A stretch of DNA of 64,000 nt, taken from the NCBI GenBank assembly GCA_964574325.1, contig CAZNMY010000010.1:1-64000 (forward strand), in the 5' to 3' direction. Every line of letters starts with the position of its first letter. Within the stretch, counting starts at the first letter, position 1. The position numbers were made by a program, and so were the translations under genes. The notes below the pieces were generated by a model. It did no database searches. It was given only the letters and a program-made list of their open reading frames with translations, and was not told the DNA's origin. This DNA comes from CAMDPA01 sp964574325. GTDB taxonomy: Bacteria; Pseudomonadota; Alphaproteobacteria; Rhizobiales; Hyphomicrobiaceae. Positions 9,004-18,202 of this stretch are shown here, piece by piece.

Positions 9004-9585
9004 TCAAGCGTTCTTGCCCGGCACCCATAGCACGTCGGCGGCGCCGCGGTCGTTGACGTAGCGGCTCGCCACGAACAGGAAATCAGAGAGACGGTTGACG
9101 TATTTCAGCGCCTCCGCGCTGATCGTCTCGCCGACCTCGGCCGCCAAGCGGATCATCTCCCGCTCCGCTCGCCTCGACACGGTGCGGGCGACGTGGAGCT
9201 GGGCTGCGGCGGGCCGGCCACCGGGCAGCACGAACGAGCGCAGCGGTGAAAGCTCAGCGTTCATCTCGTCGATCTCGGCCTCGAGGCGGTCGACCTGGGT
9301 CTGCGCGATGCGCAGCGCGGGCCGCGCGGCCGCGTCTCCCCGGTCGGGCACGCAAAGGTCGGCGCCGAGGTCGAACAGGGCGTTCTGGATGCGTGCGAGG
9401 CGCTCCAGCAGCTCGCCGTCGCCGTCGCCGAGAAGTGCTCGCGCCAAGCCGATGGCCGCGTTGGTCTCGTCGACCGTTCCATAGGCCTCGACGCGGCGCG
9501 CGGTCTTGGCGACACGTTCGCCGCTGCCCAGCGCCGTGGTGCCGTCGTCGCCCGTGCGGGTATAGATGCGGTTCAAGACGACCAT
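9004..9585 (-). CDS. Cob(I)alamin adenosyltransferase, PduO type
   Basis: A 193-residue ATP:cob(I)alamin adenosyltransferase, which transfers the 5'-deoxyadenosyl group from ATP to reduced cobalamin. The N-terminal ATP-binding motif 'YTRTGDDGTTALG' and the C-terminal 'YVNRLSDFLFVASRY' helix are diagnostic of the PduO branch. The ATG at 9585 was chosen because the ribosome-binding site GGAAGG lies nine bases upstream; an in-frame TTG at 9594 would touch it. The small membrane-protein gene at 9611-9811 precedes it by about 25 nt in the same orientation, as in many Hyphomicrobiales. Confidence 0.92.
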   Translation of the reverse strand: MVVLNRIYTRTGDDGTTALGSGERVAKTARRVEAYGTVDETNAAIGLARALLGDGDGELLERLARIQNALFDLGADLCVPDRGDAAARPALRIAQTQVDRLEAEIDEMNAELSPLRSFVLPGGRPAAAQLHVARTVSRRAEREMIRLAAEVGETISAEALKYVNRLSDFLFVASRYVNDRGAADVLWVPGKNA

Positions 9586-9610
9586 TCGGGCCAACCTTCC
9601 TGTCGGATGC

Positions 9611-9811
9611 TCATCGCTTCAGCAGAACGAAGAGCAAGATGAGGGCGATCGCGCCGAACTGAAGACCCACGCGCCAGCGCATGAGCTTCTGGCTGGTATT
9701 GCCCGGCGGTGACCTGAACATATTCCACATGCCGATCAGCAGCAGCGCCAGCAGCAGGGCCATTCCGGCCTTGGAATGCAGGAAGTCGTAGATGGGGGCG
9801 AAGCTCGACAT
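9611..9811 (-). CDS. Small twin-transmembrane (HIG1-like) protein
   Basis: A 66-residue protein with two membrane segments (about 16-30 and 50-65) joined by a short basic loop ('NTSQKLMRWRVGLQ'). The layout and the 'MRWRVGLQFGAI' motif resemble HIG1/twin-transmembrane domain proteins, which associate with respiratory complexes. It probably forms an operon with the downstream cobalamin adenosyltransferase gene. Confidence 0.75.
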   Translation of the reverse strand: MSSFAPIYDFLHSKAGMALLLALLLIGMWNMFRSPPGNTSQKLMRWRVGLQFGAIALILLFVLLKR

Positions 9812-10212
9812 GCCTTCGGACTTTCAGCTCTCAAGGGAAGTCGAGTGGGCGTAGCATGTCAGGGGCCGGCGGCCAAACCGGACCATGAGCAGGTACGGGA
9901 CCCGATACGAGTTGCCGGGCCGAACCGGGTCACTCGCGGCCACATTCCGCGCCTAGTCCATCCGGCCTATGCGGCACGGCCGGCTCAATGGCAGCAACTG
10001 AGCAAAGCCCGATGAACTCGAACGGCGGCAGCACCAATTATTCAGCCGCGCTGGGGTAGACTTGTCGATCCTGGGGGAAACCGCGTTTGCGGCACAGAAC
10101 AAATGCCGTAATTGTGGTCTCGACTCGAATCGGGCTGCGACTGCGACACCCGGGCAGCAACAGGCGTCTGATGCAAATTCGGCCAACGGCGAGATTTGGG
10201 AAGGATGGCGCC
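9812..10212. other. Intergenic region without a gene
   Basis: About 400 nt between the divergently oriented twin-transmembrane and EnvC-like genes. It presumably holds promoters for both directions. I see no convincing reading frame, RNA gene or strong hairpin. Confidence 0.4.
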
Positions 10213-11748
10213 GTGCGGCGCGTGCTCCCGCGATCGTTGGCGACCTCCGTTCTGGCACTGGCCATCCTCTGGAATTCCTGCGGTCAAGCCGCTGCCCAGG
10301 GTTCCTCCAAGCCGCTGCCCCAGCGTGGCGAGGTCGTCCGTCAGCTCGAGACCAACAAGGACACGCTCAAACAGACCGAGCGGAAGATCCAGACCCTGCA
10401 GACCGACGTGCAGCAGCTCAACTCGGAGCAGGCGCGCATCAACGAGCAACTGATCGAGATCGGCCGGCTCGCCCAGCAGAGCGAAGTGCGGCTCGGGCAA
10501 ATAGAAGGTCGCGTGGCCAATCTCGACGCCGAGGAAAAGCAGATCCGGTCGACACTCGCGACCCGTCACGAAAAGATCGCCAAGCTGTTCTCGGCGATGC
10601 AGCGCATGGGACGCAATCCGCCGCCGGTGATCGTCACGCGGCGCGAGGACGCCTTGCAGATGGTGCGCAGCGCAATGCTGCTGGCGCGGGCCTTTCCCGA
10701 GCTCAAGTCACAAGCCGACGAGCTTTCGGGCCGGCTCAAGGATCTCGTCCGGGTGATGGGCGAAGCGCGCACCGAGGGTGAGAGGCTGAAAGCGGAGTCG
10801 GCGCGGCTTACGGATGCGCGCACACGCCTCGCCTCGCTGATCGAGGACAAGCGGCGCTCGGTCAGTGAGCGGCAGCGCGAACTCGCCGAGGTCAAGCGCT
10901 CGGCAGCGGAGATCGCGCGCAGCGTGACCGATCTCAACGAACTCGTGACACGGCTCGACAAGTCCGTCGCCCAGAATGCCGCGATCGCCGAATACGACCG
11001 GGAGTTGAAGGAGCGGGAGGCGCGCGAAGCCAAAGCCCGGGCTCAGATTGCAACTGCGACACCGCCTCCTCCGCCGCCGCCGTCCGCGCTCCGTCCGAGC
11101 GAGCCTGCAGCCGTCCAGGCACCGCCCGTGCGGCCCTCGATCCTCGAACCGGCCCCAGCGCCCACGTCGGCACCGGTTGCAGCGCCATCGACGGCGGGCG
11201 CACCCAAGGACACACCGCAGCAGGTCGCTCTCGCTGGTCCGCGCCCGCAACCTCCACGTATCGAGCTCGAGCCGCAGGGTGGATTCTCGGCCAACGCAGG
11301 TCGCATGAAGCCCGCGATCCCGTTCCATCTGGCCAAAGGCCAGTTGCCCATGCCCGCACTTGGCAAAAAATTGATCGCGTTCGGTGAAAAAACCCAGTTC
11401 GGACGGAAGTCGACCGGGTTATACGTAGAAACCCGGCACGGGGCTACCGTCACGTCGCCGGTCGACGGCTGGGTCGTCTACGCCGGCGAATTCCGGAGCT
11501 ACGGCCAAGTCTTGATCATAAATGCCGGTGGAGGATACCATATTCTACTGGCAGGCCTTGCCCGAACCCATGTCGACGTAGGACGATTTCTCCTCGCCGG
11601 CGAACCAGTAGGCGCAATGTCGACAAATGTCGTAAGTAAGTCTCAAGACAACGCTCCTGTCCTGTATATCGAGTTCCGCAACAAAGAGGGGCAATCGTTC
11701 GACCCAGCGCCATGGTGGGCCGACGGATCGCAAAAGGTGCAAGGCTAA
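10213..11748 (+). CDS. EnvC-like murein hydrolase activator
   Basis: A 511-residue secreted coiled-coil protein with a degenerate LytM (peptidase M23-like) domain. A signal peptide (about 1-29, ending QAAAQ) is followed by a long coiled coil to about residue 290, then a Pro/Ala-rich linker. The C-terminal domain has 'VTSPVDGWVVYAGEF' and 'VLIINAGGGYHILLAG'. The usual zinc ligands are incomplete, as in E. coli EnvC, which activates amidases rather than cutting peptidoglycan itself. The GTG at 10213 is preferred because GGAAGG lies eight bases upstream; the frame is open further upstream. It overlaps ctpA by one base. Confidence 0.88.
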   Translation: MRRVLPRSLATSVLALAILWNSCGQAAAQGSSKPLPQRGEVVRQLETNKDTLKQTERKIQTLQTDVQQLNSEQARINEQLIEIGRLAQQSEVRLGQIEGRVANLDAEEKQIRSTLATRHEKIAKLFSAMQRMGRNPPPVIVTRREDALQMVRSAMLLARAFPELKSQADELSGRLKDLVRVMGEARTEGERLKAESARLTDARTRLASLIEDKRRSVSERQRELAEVKRSAAEIARSVTDLNELVTRLDKSVAQNAAIAEYDRELKEREAREAKARAQIATATPPPPPPPSALRPSEPAAVQAPPVRPSILEPAPAPTSAPVAAPSTAGAPKDTPQQVALAGPRPQPPRIELEPQGGFSANAGRMKPAIPFHLAKGQLPMPALGKKLIAFGEKTQFGRKSTGLYVETRHGATVTSPVDGWVVYAGEFRSYGQVLIINAGGGYHILLAGLARTHVDVGRFLLAGEPVGAMSTNVVSKSQDNAPVLYIEFRNKEGQSFDPAPWWADGSQKVQG

Positions 11749-13067
11749 TGCGCAAACCCGATTTCGCCTTCTGGAGCTTCATGGCGATGACCGGCCTTGC
11801 CGGCGCGACGACGGTGCTCAACGTCACACGGACCTATTCCGCGACGACGGGCAACTCCGAGATCTACCGTCAGCTCGACCTGTTCGGCGACGTGCTGGAG
11901 CGCGTCCGCTCCGACTACGTCGACAAGCCGAACGACCAGCAGCTGATCGAGACCGCGATCAACGGCATGCTCTCCGCGCTCGACCCGCACTCGGCCTATC
12001 TGTCGGCGAAGAGCTTCCGCGACATGCAAGTGCAGACGCGCGGCGAATTCGGCGGCCTCGGCATCGAAGTGACGATGGATCAGGACACCAAGTTCATCAA
12101 GGTCGTGTCGCCGATCGACGATACGCCGGCGGCAAAGGCCGGATTGCTGGCCAACGACCTGATCTCGGCGCTCGACGGCGACCAGATCGCAGGGCTCACG
12201 CTCGAGCAGGCGGTCGAGAAGATGCGCGGTCCGGTCAACACCCCGATCACGCTCACCGTGATCCGCAAGGGCCGCGACGAGCCGTTCGAGATGAAGATCG
12301 TGCGCGACGTGATCCGCATCAACGCGGTGCGGTCCAGGACCGAAGCCGGCGGCGAAATCGGCTACGTCAAGATCTCGACCTTCAACGAACAGACGCATTC
12401 CAACCTCGTGCGCCAGATCGAGGCCATGAAGAAGGACGGGGCGGGCAAGAAGATCAAGGGCTTCATCGTCGATCTGCGCAACAACCCGGGCGGTCTGCTC
12501 GATCAGGCGGTTGCGGTATCCGACGATTTCCTCGATCGCGGCGCCATCGTTCTGACCAAGGGCCGCAACCTGGAAGAGACGGACCGGAAGAACGCCACCA
12601 ACGGCGACATCACCGACGGCAAGCCGATCGTCGTGCTCGTCAACGGCGGCTCGGCTTCGGCGTCGGAGATCGTGGCCGGCGCGCTGCAGGACCACAAGCG
12701 CGCCGTCGTCGCCGGCACGCGCAGCTTCGGCAAGGGCTCGGTTCAGACGATCATCCCGCTCGGCCAGAACGGCGCAATCCGGCTCACCACCGCGCGCTAT
12801 TACACCCCCTCGGGACGTTCGATCCAGGCCAAGGGCATCGTGCCGGACGTGCTCGTCGAGCAGGACCTGCCGGACGAGTTGAAGGGCAAGGAGAAGCCGC
12901 GTGGCGAAGCCAGCCTTCGCGGGCACCTCAAGGTCGACGGCGAGGAGGCGACGGGCTCGTCGTCCTACGTGCCGCGCGAACCGGAGAAGGACACCCAGTT
13001 GCAGTGGGCGATCAAGCAATTGCTGAAGGGCGATGTCCCCTCGGCCGCGGCGACGAAAGCCAACTGA
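11748..13067 (+). CDS. ctpA: Carboxy-terminal processing protease, S41 family
   Basis: A 439-residue periplasmic serine protease. An N-terminal hydrophobic anchor (about 5-25) is followed by a PDZ domain ('GEFGGLGIEVTMDQ', about 95-180) and the S41 catalytic core with 'NGGSASASEIVAGAL' and 'GTRSFGKGSVQT' (the Ser/Lys dyad regions). It ends with a 'YYTPSGRSIQAKGIVPDV' segment. The start codon overlaps the EnvC-like stop (TAATG), so the two are translationally coupled. The pair envC-ctpA is common in alphaproteobacteria and acts in cell-wall remodelling. A terminator follows. Confidence 0.95.
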   Translation: MRKPDFAFWSFMAMTGLAGATTVLNVTRTYSATTGNSEIYRQLDLFGDVLERVRSDYVDKPNDQQLIETAINGMLSALDPHSAYLSAKSFRDMQVQTRGEFGGLGIEVTMDQDTKFIKVVSPIDDTPAAKAGLLANDLISALDGDQIAGLTLEQAVEKMRGPVNTPITLTVIRKGRDEPFEMKIVRDVIRINAVRSRTEAGGEIGYVKISTFNEQTHSNLVRQIEAMKKDGAGKKIKGFIVDLRNNPGGLLDQAVAVSDDFLDRGAIVLTKGRNLEETDRKNATNGDITDGKPIVVLVNGGSASASEIVAGALQDHKRAVVAGTRSFGKGSVQTIIPLGQNGAIRLTTARYYTPSGRSIQAKGIVPDVLVEQDLPDELKGKEKPRGEASLRGHLKVDGEEATGSSSYVPREPEKDTQLQWAIKQLLKGDVPSAAATKAN

Positions 13068-13102
13068 GCACAGGTGGTCTCGCCAACGTCAGGACTCGGG
13101 AA

Positions 13103-13126
13103 AGGGCGCTGCGAGGCGCCCTTTTT
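13103..13126 (+). terminator. Rho-independent terminator after ctpA
   Basis: AGGGCGC (13103-13109), six-base loop, GCGCCCT (13116-13122), then a run of five T. It closes the envC-ctpA operon just before the convergent MBL-fold gene. Confidence 0.85.
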
Positions 13127-13155
13127 GCTGTCCGAACCTGCTTTCCGAACGGCGC

Positions 13156-14037
13156 CTACAGGCCCTTCACAGGGATCTTGAGGTAGTGCACCCCGTCGGG
13201 GTCGGCGGGGGGAAGCTGGCCTGCGCGAATGTTCACCTGCACGGACGGCAGCAGAAGCACCGGGGCTTTCAGCGTGGCATCGCGGGCGTTGCGCATGGCG
13301 ACGAACTCGTCCTCGCTCACGCCGTCGTGGACGTGGACATTCTGAGCGCGCTGCTCGCCCACCGTCGTCTCCCAGGCGTAACTGTCCCGGCCCGGGGCCT
13401 TGTAGTCGTGGCACATGTAGAGCCGCGTCTCCTGCGGCAACGTCAAAAGCCGACGGATCGAGCGGTAGAGGTCGCTGGCGCTGCCGCCGGGGAAGTCCGC
13501 ACGGGCAGTGCCGTAGTCGGGCATGAACAGCGTGTCGCCGACGAATACGGCATCGCCGATGCGATAGGCGACGTCGGCGGGCGTGTGACCGGGCACGTGC
13601 ATCACTTCGACTTGGGCGTTCCCGAGCTTGAAACGCTCGCCGTCGGTGAACAGGTGGTCGAACTCGCTGCCGTCGCCCTTCACATCGATCGCATTGAAGA
13701 CCGGGCGGAAAATGCGCTGCACGTCCCGGATGTGCTCGCCGATGCCGACGCGGGCACCGGTCTTGATCTTGATGTACGGCGCGGCCGACAGGTGGTCGGC
13801 GTGGGCATGCGTCTCCAGCACCCACTCGACGACGAGCGACTTCGCGGCCGCAGCGGCCAGCATGGCGTCAGCCGAGGCTGTGGACGCCTCGCCCGTGCGC
13901 TGGTCGTAGTCGAGAACAGGATCGATGATAGCCGCGCGCCCCGTGGCGGGATTCGCGACAAGATAGCTGACCGTATTGGTCGCCTCGTCGAAGAAGGCCT
14001 GAATCTCGACTGCTTGTGACTCTACGGCATGTGACAT
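13156..14037 (-). CDS. MBL-fold metallo-hydrolase, persulfide dioxygenase-like
   Basis: A 293-residue metallo-beta-lactamase-fold protein. The metal motif 'THAHADH' is at residues 76-82, with later ligands in 'VMHVPGHTPAD' and 'MCHDYKAPG'. The 'DPVLDYDQRTGEAS' N-terminal string matches the Blh/ETHE1-like branch, whose members oxidise glutathione persulfide during sulfide detoxification. The ATG at 14037 gives a normal N-terminus; the frame is open to 14121. A palindrome just upstream (14071-14086) suggests control by a repressor. Function in sulfur metabolism is inferred from the family. Confidence 0.85.
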   Translation of the reverse strand: MSHAVESQAVEIQAFFDEATNTVSYLVANPATGRAAIIDPVLDYDQRTGEASTASADAMLAAAAAKSLVVEWVLETHAHADHLSAAPYIKIKTGARVGIGEHIRDVQRIFRPVFNAIDVKGDGSEFDHLFTDGERFKLGNAQVEVMHVPGHTPADVAYRIGDAVFVGDTLFMPDYGTARADFPGGSASDLYRSIRRLLTLPQETRLYMCHDYKAPGRDSYAWETTVGEQRAQNVHVHDGVSEDEFVAMRNARDATLKAPVLLLPSVQVNIRAGQLPPADPDGVHYLKIPVKGL

Positions 14038-14070
14038 GGCTGGAGCCTCCCGAAGCTCCAACTCACATAT

Positions 14071-14086
14071 ATTCGGATATTCGAAT
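14071..14086. promoter_or_regulatory. Candidate repressor operator upstream of the MBL-fold gene
   Basis: ATTCG and CGAAT form a perfect inverted repeat around GATATT in an AT-rich patch otherwise unusual for this GC-rich region. It lies 34 nt before the start codon. Blh-type genes elsewhere are controlled by the ArsR-family repressor BigR, which binds AT-rich palindromes; the link here is inference. Confidence 0.4.
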
Positions 14087-14144
14087 TTCAATAGCTGCCA
14101 CTGCCCCGAACGCTCGGTCATCGCGCGCGCGGGCGGGCTGGGAT

Positions 14145-14993
14145 TCAGCCGAGCGATGCTTCGCCTTCGGATTCAACCTCGACAGGACCGGTCATGAGAA
14201 TGCGGTTGTTCGCGGTCCACTCGATATCGAGCGGACCACCGGGCAAATGGACCGTCACCTTGCGGTCGGCGCGGCCGGTCCTCGACGCGCACACGGCGGC
14301 GGCGCAGGCAGCCGTGCCGCAGGCGCGCGTGAGGCCGGCGCCACGTTCCCAGGTGCGCAATTCGATGTCTGTTCGTGAACGAACCTGCGCCAGCGAAATG
14401 TTGGCGCGCTCGGGAAAGATCGGGTGGTTTTCGAGGAGCGGCCCGACCTTGCCGAGATCGTAGGCGTCGACATCGTCGACCCAGAAGATCGCATGGGGGT
14501 TGCCGACGTTGACGACCGCTGGCGAGTGCAGAATCGGCGCGTCGATCGGACCGATCTGCAGCTCGATGTAGCGGGTGTCGCGGAATTCGTCGCGAAGGGG
14601 AATATCCTGCCAGTCGAACCGCGGTTGCCCCATATCGACGGTGATCCGCGCAATGCTCTCGACATGCGTCGTCAGCAGGCCCGCGTCCGTCTCGTAGAGC
14701 GGCTCACTGTTGCCGGTGCGCTCGGCCTCGAGCCAGGCGATACAGCGGGTGCCGTTGCCACACGCGCCGGAGAGCGAGCCATCGGTATTGTAGATGCGGA
14801 CGTAGGCGACCGTGCCGGGCGTGCGCGGATCGTGCAGCGCCATCAACTGGTCGAACCGCGTCGCCGGCACGCTGGCCAAACGGGCGGCTTCGGCTTGCGT
14901 CAGGATCCTGGCGGAGCCACGCAGATCGACCACCAGGATCTCGTTGCCGAGCCCGTTCATTTTGACGAATCGCAGAGTGCCTTGCTGAGTCAT
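14145..14993 (-). CDS. dapF: Diaminopimelate epimerase
   Basis: A 282-residue epimerase that interconverts LL- and meso-diaminopimelate for lysine and peptidoglycan synthesis. Both catalytic cysteines are in place: 'SGACGNGTRC' (Cys78) in the N-terminal half and 'RACGTAACA' in the C-terminal half. The start 'LRFVKMNGLGNE' is diagnostic. The ATG at 14993 was chosen from that N-terminus; the open frame continues upstream without support. It is divergent from the methyltransferase gene at 15049. Confidence 0.95.
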   Translation of the reverse strand: MTQQGTLRFVKMNGLGNEILVVDLRGSARILTQAEAARLASVPATRFDQLMALHDPRTPGTVAYVRIYNTDGSLSGACGNGTRCIAWLEAERTGNSEPLYETDAGLLTTHVESIARITVDMGQPRFDWQDIPLRDEFRDTRYIELQIGPIDAPILHSPAVVNVGNPHAIFWVDDVDAYDLGKVGPLLENHPIFPERANISLAQVRSRTDIELRTWERGAGLTRACGTAACAAAVCASRTGRADRKVTVHLPGGPLDIEWTANNRILMTGPVEVESEGEASLG

Positions 14994-15048
14994 GGGTGTA
15001 ATATGCTGCGAACAGCGGGAAAGACAATAATCAAGGGCGGCGCCAAGG

Positions 15049-15657
15049 GTGGACGGATCGGGCGGCATGGACGAAGGCATGGCTGAGCCCTCGCTCTGGG
15101 TGGAGCGGTATATCGGTGGGATCGCCGCCCGGGGCCGCGTGCTCGATGTCGCCTGCGGACGCGGACGGCACATCGCGCTGGCGCGGAGGCTGGGGTATGC
15201 GGTGACGGGGGTCGATCGCGATGTCGCCGCAGCCCGGCAGTCCTTCGGCAGCGCCCGCGACCTGAGCCTGATCGAGCGGGATCTGGAAGACGGAAGCGCC
15301 TTTCCATTCGAGGCCCGATCGTTCGACGGCGTCATCGTGACCAACTATCTCTGGCGGCCGATCCTCGGCGACATCGTGGCCGCCGTCTCGCCCACGGGAC
15401 TGTTGCTCTACGAGACCTTCAGGGCGGGCAACGAGCGCTACGGAAAACCGTCCCGCTCCGACTTTCTGCTGCGCCCCGGCGAGCTTCTCGGCGCCGTGGC
15501 GGGCAAGCTCACCGTGATCGCGTACGAGGACGTGACGCTGTTGGAACCGGCTCGCGTGGTACAGCGGATCTGTGCCGTGGGTGCGTTGCATCCCTGGATC
15601 GATCACCCGCCGGAAGTCGGCGAAAGCCTCGCTCGAGACGGAGGATGCCCCTCATGA
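15049..15657 (+). CDS. Class I SAM-dependent methyltransferase
   Basis: A protein of up to 202 residues with a Rossmann methyltransferase fold. Motif I is 'VLDVACGRGRHIALA' with the acidic 'GVDRD' at the end of strand 2, and 'GVIVTNYLWRP' is strand 4. Starts at 15049, 15067 and 15079 are all possible; the first is listed. It is coupled to the acyl-CoA dehydrogenase gene by an ATGA overlap. It is related to tellurite-resistance (TehB)-like methyltransferases. The substrate is unknown. Confidence 0.82.
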   Translation: MDGSGGMDEGMAEPSLWVERYIGGIAARGRVLDVACGRGRHIALARRLGYAVTGVDRDVAAARQSFGSARDLSLIERDLEDGSAFPFEARSFDGVIVTNYLWRPILGDIVAAVSPTGLLLYETFRAGNERYGKPSRSDFLLRPGELLGAVAGKLTVIAYEDVTLLEPARVVQRICAVGALHPWIDHPPEVGESLARDGGCPS

Positions 15658-16916
15658 CTGCAAAGCGATCTCCCAGTGATCTCGCGATGTTCGATCGCGA
15701 AGCGTTCCGGCTCGGCGCGGAGGACGCGGCGCTGATCGACGGCGCGCGGCAATTCGGTAGCCGCGTGCTCGCACCGCGTGCGGCAAAGCACGACCGGGAG
15801 GCGACGTTTCCGATCGAGAATTTCCGCGACATGCACGGCGCGGGACTGCTGTCGCTGTGCGTACCCAAAGCGGACGGCGGGGCTGGCGCGGATTTCCGAA
15901 CGTACTGCCTTGCTGCTGCAGAACTCGGCAGGTTCTGCGGGGCGACGGCGCTGTCGTGGAACATGCACGTGTGCTCGACCTTGTGGACCGGGCCACTCGC
16001 CGACGACATCGAGATGAGCGACGAGGAGCGCTCCGGGCACATCCGCCGCCGCCGGATGCACTATGCGCGCATCGTGAAAGACGGTGCGGTTTATGCGCAG
16101 CCGTTCTCGGAAGGGGGGGCGGCAGCGGCGGGTGCGGTCGCGTTCGGGACAGAAGCGAAGCCCATCGACGGTGGCTATCTCGTTACGGGCAAGAAGATCT
16201 TCGCGTCGCTGTCGGGATCGGCGGACTACTACGGTGCGCTGTGTACCGAGCGTGCCGAGGGCGAAGCCGCCAGCCGGCGCAACACGCTCTATCTCGCGGT
16301 CAAGGCCGACGCGCCCGGCGTGAGCGTCACGGGCGAGTGGGATCCGCTCGGCATGCGCGGCACGGTTTCGCGGACGCTGATCCTGAAGGACGTATTCGTG
16401 CCCGCCGACGAGATGCTGATGCCGCGCGGCGTCTACTTCCGCGCCGCGACGACGTGGCCGCACATGTTCATGACGCTGTGCCCGACCTACATGGGTCTCG
16501 CGCAGGCCGCCTACGACTTCGCGGTGCAATACCTTCGCGGCGAGTTGCCGGGCATGCCGCCGGTGAAGCGGCGGATGTATCCGACGAAGCAGGTCGCGGT
16601 CGCGGAAATGCTCATCATGCTGGAGCAGACCAAGGCGCTGTTCTTCCAGGCGGTGAGCGAGGCGCGCGCGAACCCGAGTAAGGCGCAGGTCATGCGGGCC
16701 TATGCGACGCAGTACACCGTTATGGAGAACGCCCAGGCGATGGCGGCCAAGGCGATCCGCACCTGCGGTGGGCAGGCGATGCTGAAGTCGCTTGCGCTGG
16801 AGCGGATCTATCGCGACAGCCGCTGCGGCTCGCTGATGCTGCCGTGGACGGCGGAATTGTGCGTCGACCGGCTCGGTCGCGAAGCGCTCTACGAGCCGGG
16901 TGAAAAGGACGAGTAG
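15654..16916 (+). CDS. Acyl-CoA dehydrogenase family flavoprotein
   Basis: A 420-residue FAD-dependent protein of the acyl-CoA dehydrogenase superfamily. The N-terminal helical domain contains 'LLSLCVPKADGGAGADFRTYC', the middle domain 'GGYLVTGKKIFASLSGSADYYGAL', and the C-terminal domain 'AIRTCGGQAMLKSLALERIYRDSRCG'. The last motif is where substrate and FAD contacts lie. The ATG at 15654 is preferred because GGAGG is nine bases upstream and it overlaps the methyltransferase stop as ATGA. It could also belong to the monooxygenase-like branch (DszC/hydroxylase type). Confidence 0.85.
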   Translation: MTAKRSPSDLAMFDREAFRLGAEDAALIDGARQFGSRVLAPRAAKHDREATFPIENFRDMHGAGLLSLCVPKADGGAGADFRTYCLAAAELGRFCGATALSWNMHVCSTLWTGPLADDIEMSDEERSGHIRRRRMHYARIVKDGAVYAQPFSEGGAAAAGAVAFGTEAKPIDGGYLVTGKKIFASLSGSADYYGALCTERAEGEAASRRNTLYLAVKADAPGVSVTGEWDPLGMRGTVSRTLILKDVFVPADEMLMPRGVYFRAATTWPHMFMTLCPTYMGLAQAAYDFAVQYLRGELPGMPPVKRRMYPTKQVAVAEMLIMLEQTKALFFQAVSEARANPSKAQVMRAYATQYTVMENAQAMAAKAIRTCGGQAMLKSLALERIYRDSRCGSLMLPWTAELCVDRLGREALYEPGEKDE

Positions 16917-16962
16917 CGGTTCTTATGGTCTTTACCACGCCGCTCTGATAATCTCGGGGACC

Positions 16963-17184
16963 ATGAGCGAAAAAGCGAAAATCCTGATTGCAGAGGCATG
17001 CAGGCTGTCCGCCGACGAACGGCTGGAGATCGCCGATGCCATTCTTGCAAGCCTTGCCGAGACTGCCTCAGAGCATGAGGCCGAGTGGTTGGAAGAGGCC
17101 AAGGATAGATTAGCCGCCTATGAGCGCGGCGTGCTCGGATCCCTCGATTTCGACGCGGCTCTCGCCAAGCACCAGAAGCAATGA
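16963..17184 (+). CDS. Antitoxin, addiction-module component family
   Basis: A 73-residue acidic, helical protein matching the short addiction-module antitoxins (TIGR02574-like): 'LSADERLEIADAILASL' then 'EWLEEAKDRLAAYERG'. It is expected to bind and neutralise the ParE-like toxin encoded immediately downstream, and to repress its own promoter. It overlaps the toxin start as ATGA, the classic layout for such pairs. Confidence 0.85.
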   Translation: MSEKAKILIAEACRLSADERLEIADAILASLAETASEHEAEWLEEAKDRLAAYERGVLGSLDFDAALAKHQKQ

Positions 17185-17477
17185 AGCTGAGGCTTCTCCA
17201 CATTGCCGAACTCGAACTCGACGCCGCGATGAGATGGTACCGCGACAAGGGCGAGGATATCGGAGAGCGCTTTTTGGTCGAACTCAGGATCGCGAGCAAT
17301 CGGATCGTCGAGACGCTTCATGCATGGCATCCTTTGGGGAACGGCCTGCGGCGCATCAGGCTCAATCGCTTTCCATATGGCTTGATCTACGCCGTTTTGG
17401 ACAATGAAATACCGATCGTTGCAGTCCACCATCACAGCCGCCGACCAAGACGCTGGCGAGATCGTATGTCGGAATAG
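17181..17477 (+). CDS. RelE/ParE superfamily toxin
   Basis: A 98-residue basic protein of the RelE/ParE fold. Typical features are an N-terminal 'AELELDAAMRWYRDKG' helix and 'RRIRLNRFPYGLIYAV', followed by 'IPIVAVHHHSRRPRRW' with the family's C-terminal His/Arg pattern. ParE members poison DNA gyrase and RelE members cut mRNA; the WYRD and FPY strings favour the ParE side. It is translationally coupled to the antitoxin gene. Confidence 0.88.
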   Translation: MKLRLLHIAELELDAAMRWYRDKGEDIGERFLVELRIASNRIVETLHAWHPLGNGLRRIRLNRFPYGLIYAVLDNEIPIVAVHHHSRRPRRWRDRMSE

Positions 17478-17606
17478 GGATGATCGTCACTGCGACGAGC
17501 GGCAATTCAGCCATGCAAGGCGAGCGCATACCAAGGCATTGGCGGATCGAACCGTGGTGACGTAGTCTTGCGCCCCAACGTGGAGAAAACTCAGGGAGCG
17601 CCCAGC

Positions 17607-17975
17607 ATGCCCAAGTCATACTTGGTATCCCGTCGCAACGAGATCGAGGAAGGCGGCCGCAAAGTCGTCTCATGCGACGGAACCGAGATCGGCGTATTCC
17701 AGGTCGATGGTAAGCTCGTCGCGTGGCACAACGAATGCCCGCATCGCAGTGGTCCCGTGTGCCAGGGCCGCATCTACAAGCGCGTTCTGGAACCGGTCGA
17801 TGCCGAGGGGCAGGTTCGTGCATTGGCCTTCGAGGAAGGCTCCTGCAATATCGTTTGCACGTGGCATGGCTACGAGTACGATCTGAGAACTGGCGTCAAT
17901 CAAGGCACCGACAAGCTCAAGCTCCGGCCGGCGAAGATCGAGGAAAAGGACGGAAACGTCTATGTCATCGTCTGA
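17607..17975 (+). CDS. Rieske [2Fe-2S] domain protein
   Basis: A 122-residue single-domain Rieske protein. Cluster ligands are C44-P-H46 and C84-T-W-H87, with the second box followed by 'GYEYDLRTG'. The spacing between the two boxes (37 residues) is longer than in simple ferredoxins and includes an insertion around residues 54-76. Likely a soluble electron carrier or small subunit for an oxygenase; no oxygenase component is adjacent. The ATG at 17607 is preceded by a purine-rich GGGAG. Confidence 0.9.
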   Translation: MPKSYLVSRRNEIEEGGRKVVSCDGTEIGVFQVDGKLVAWHNECPHRSGPVCQGRIYKRVLEPVDAEGQVRALAFEEGSCNIVCTWHGYEYDLRTGVNQGTDKLKLRPAKIEEKDGNVYVIV

Positions 17976-18019
17976 CCCTGTTGCCTCCTCCCCCCTCGTG
18001 GGGGAGGTGCCCCGTAGGG

Positions 18020-18119
<100 letters not shown>

Positions 18120-18202
18120 AGGCTGCCGCGACTGTGCAAACGCTCACCCCGTCGCCGAATCCCCCCACCCCCGGCCCCTCCCCACAAGGGGGAGGGGGGC
18201 GG

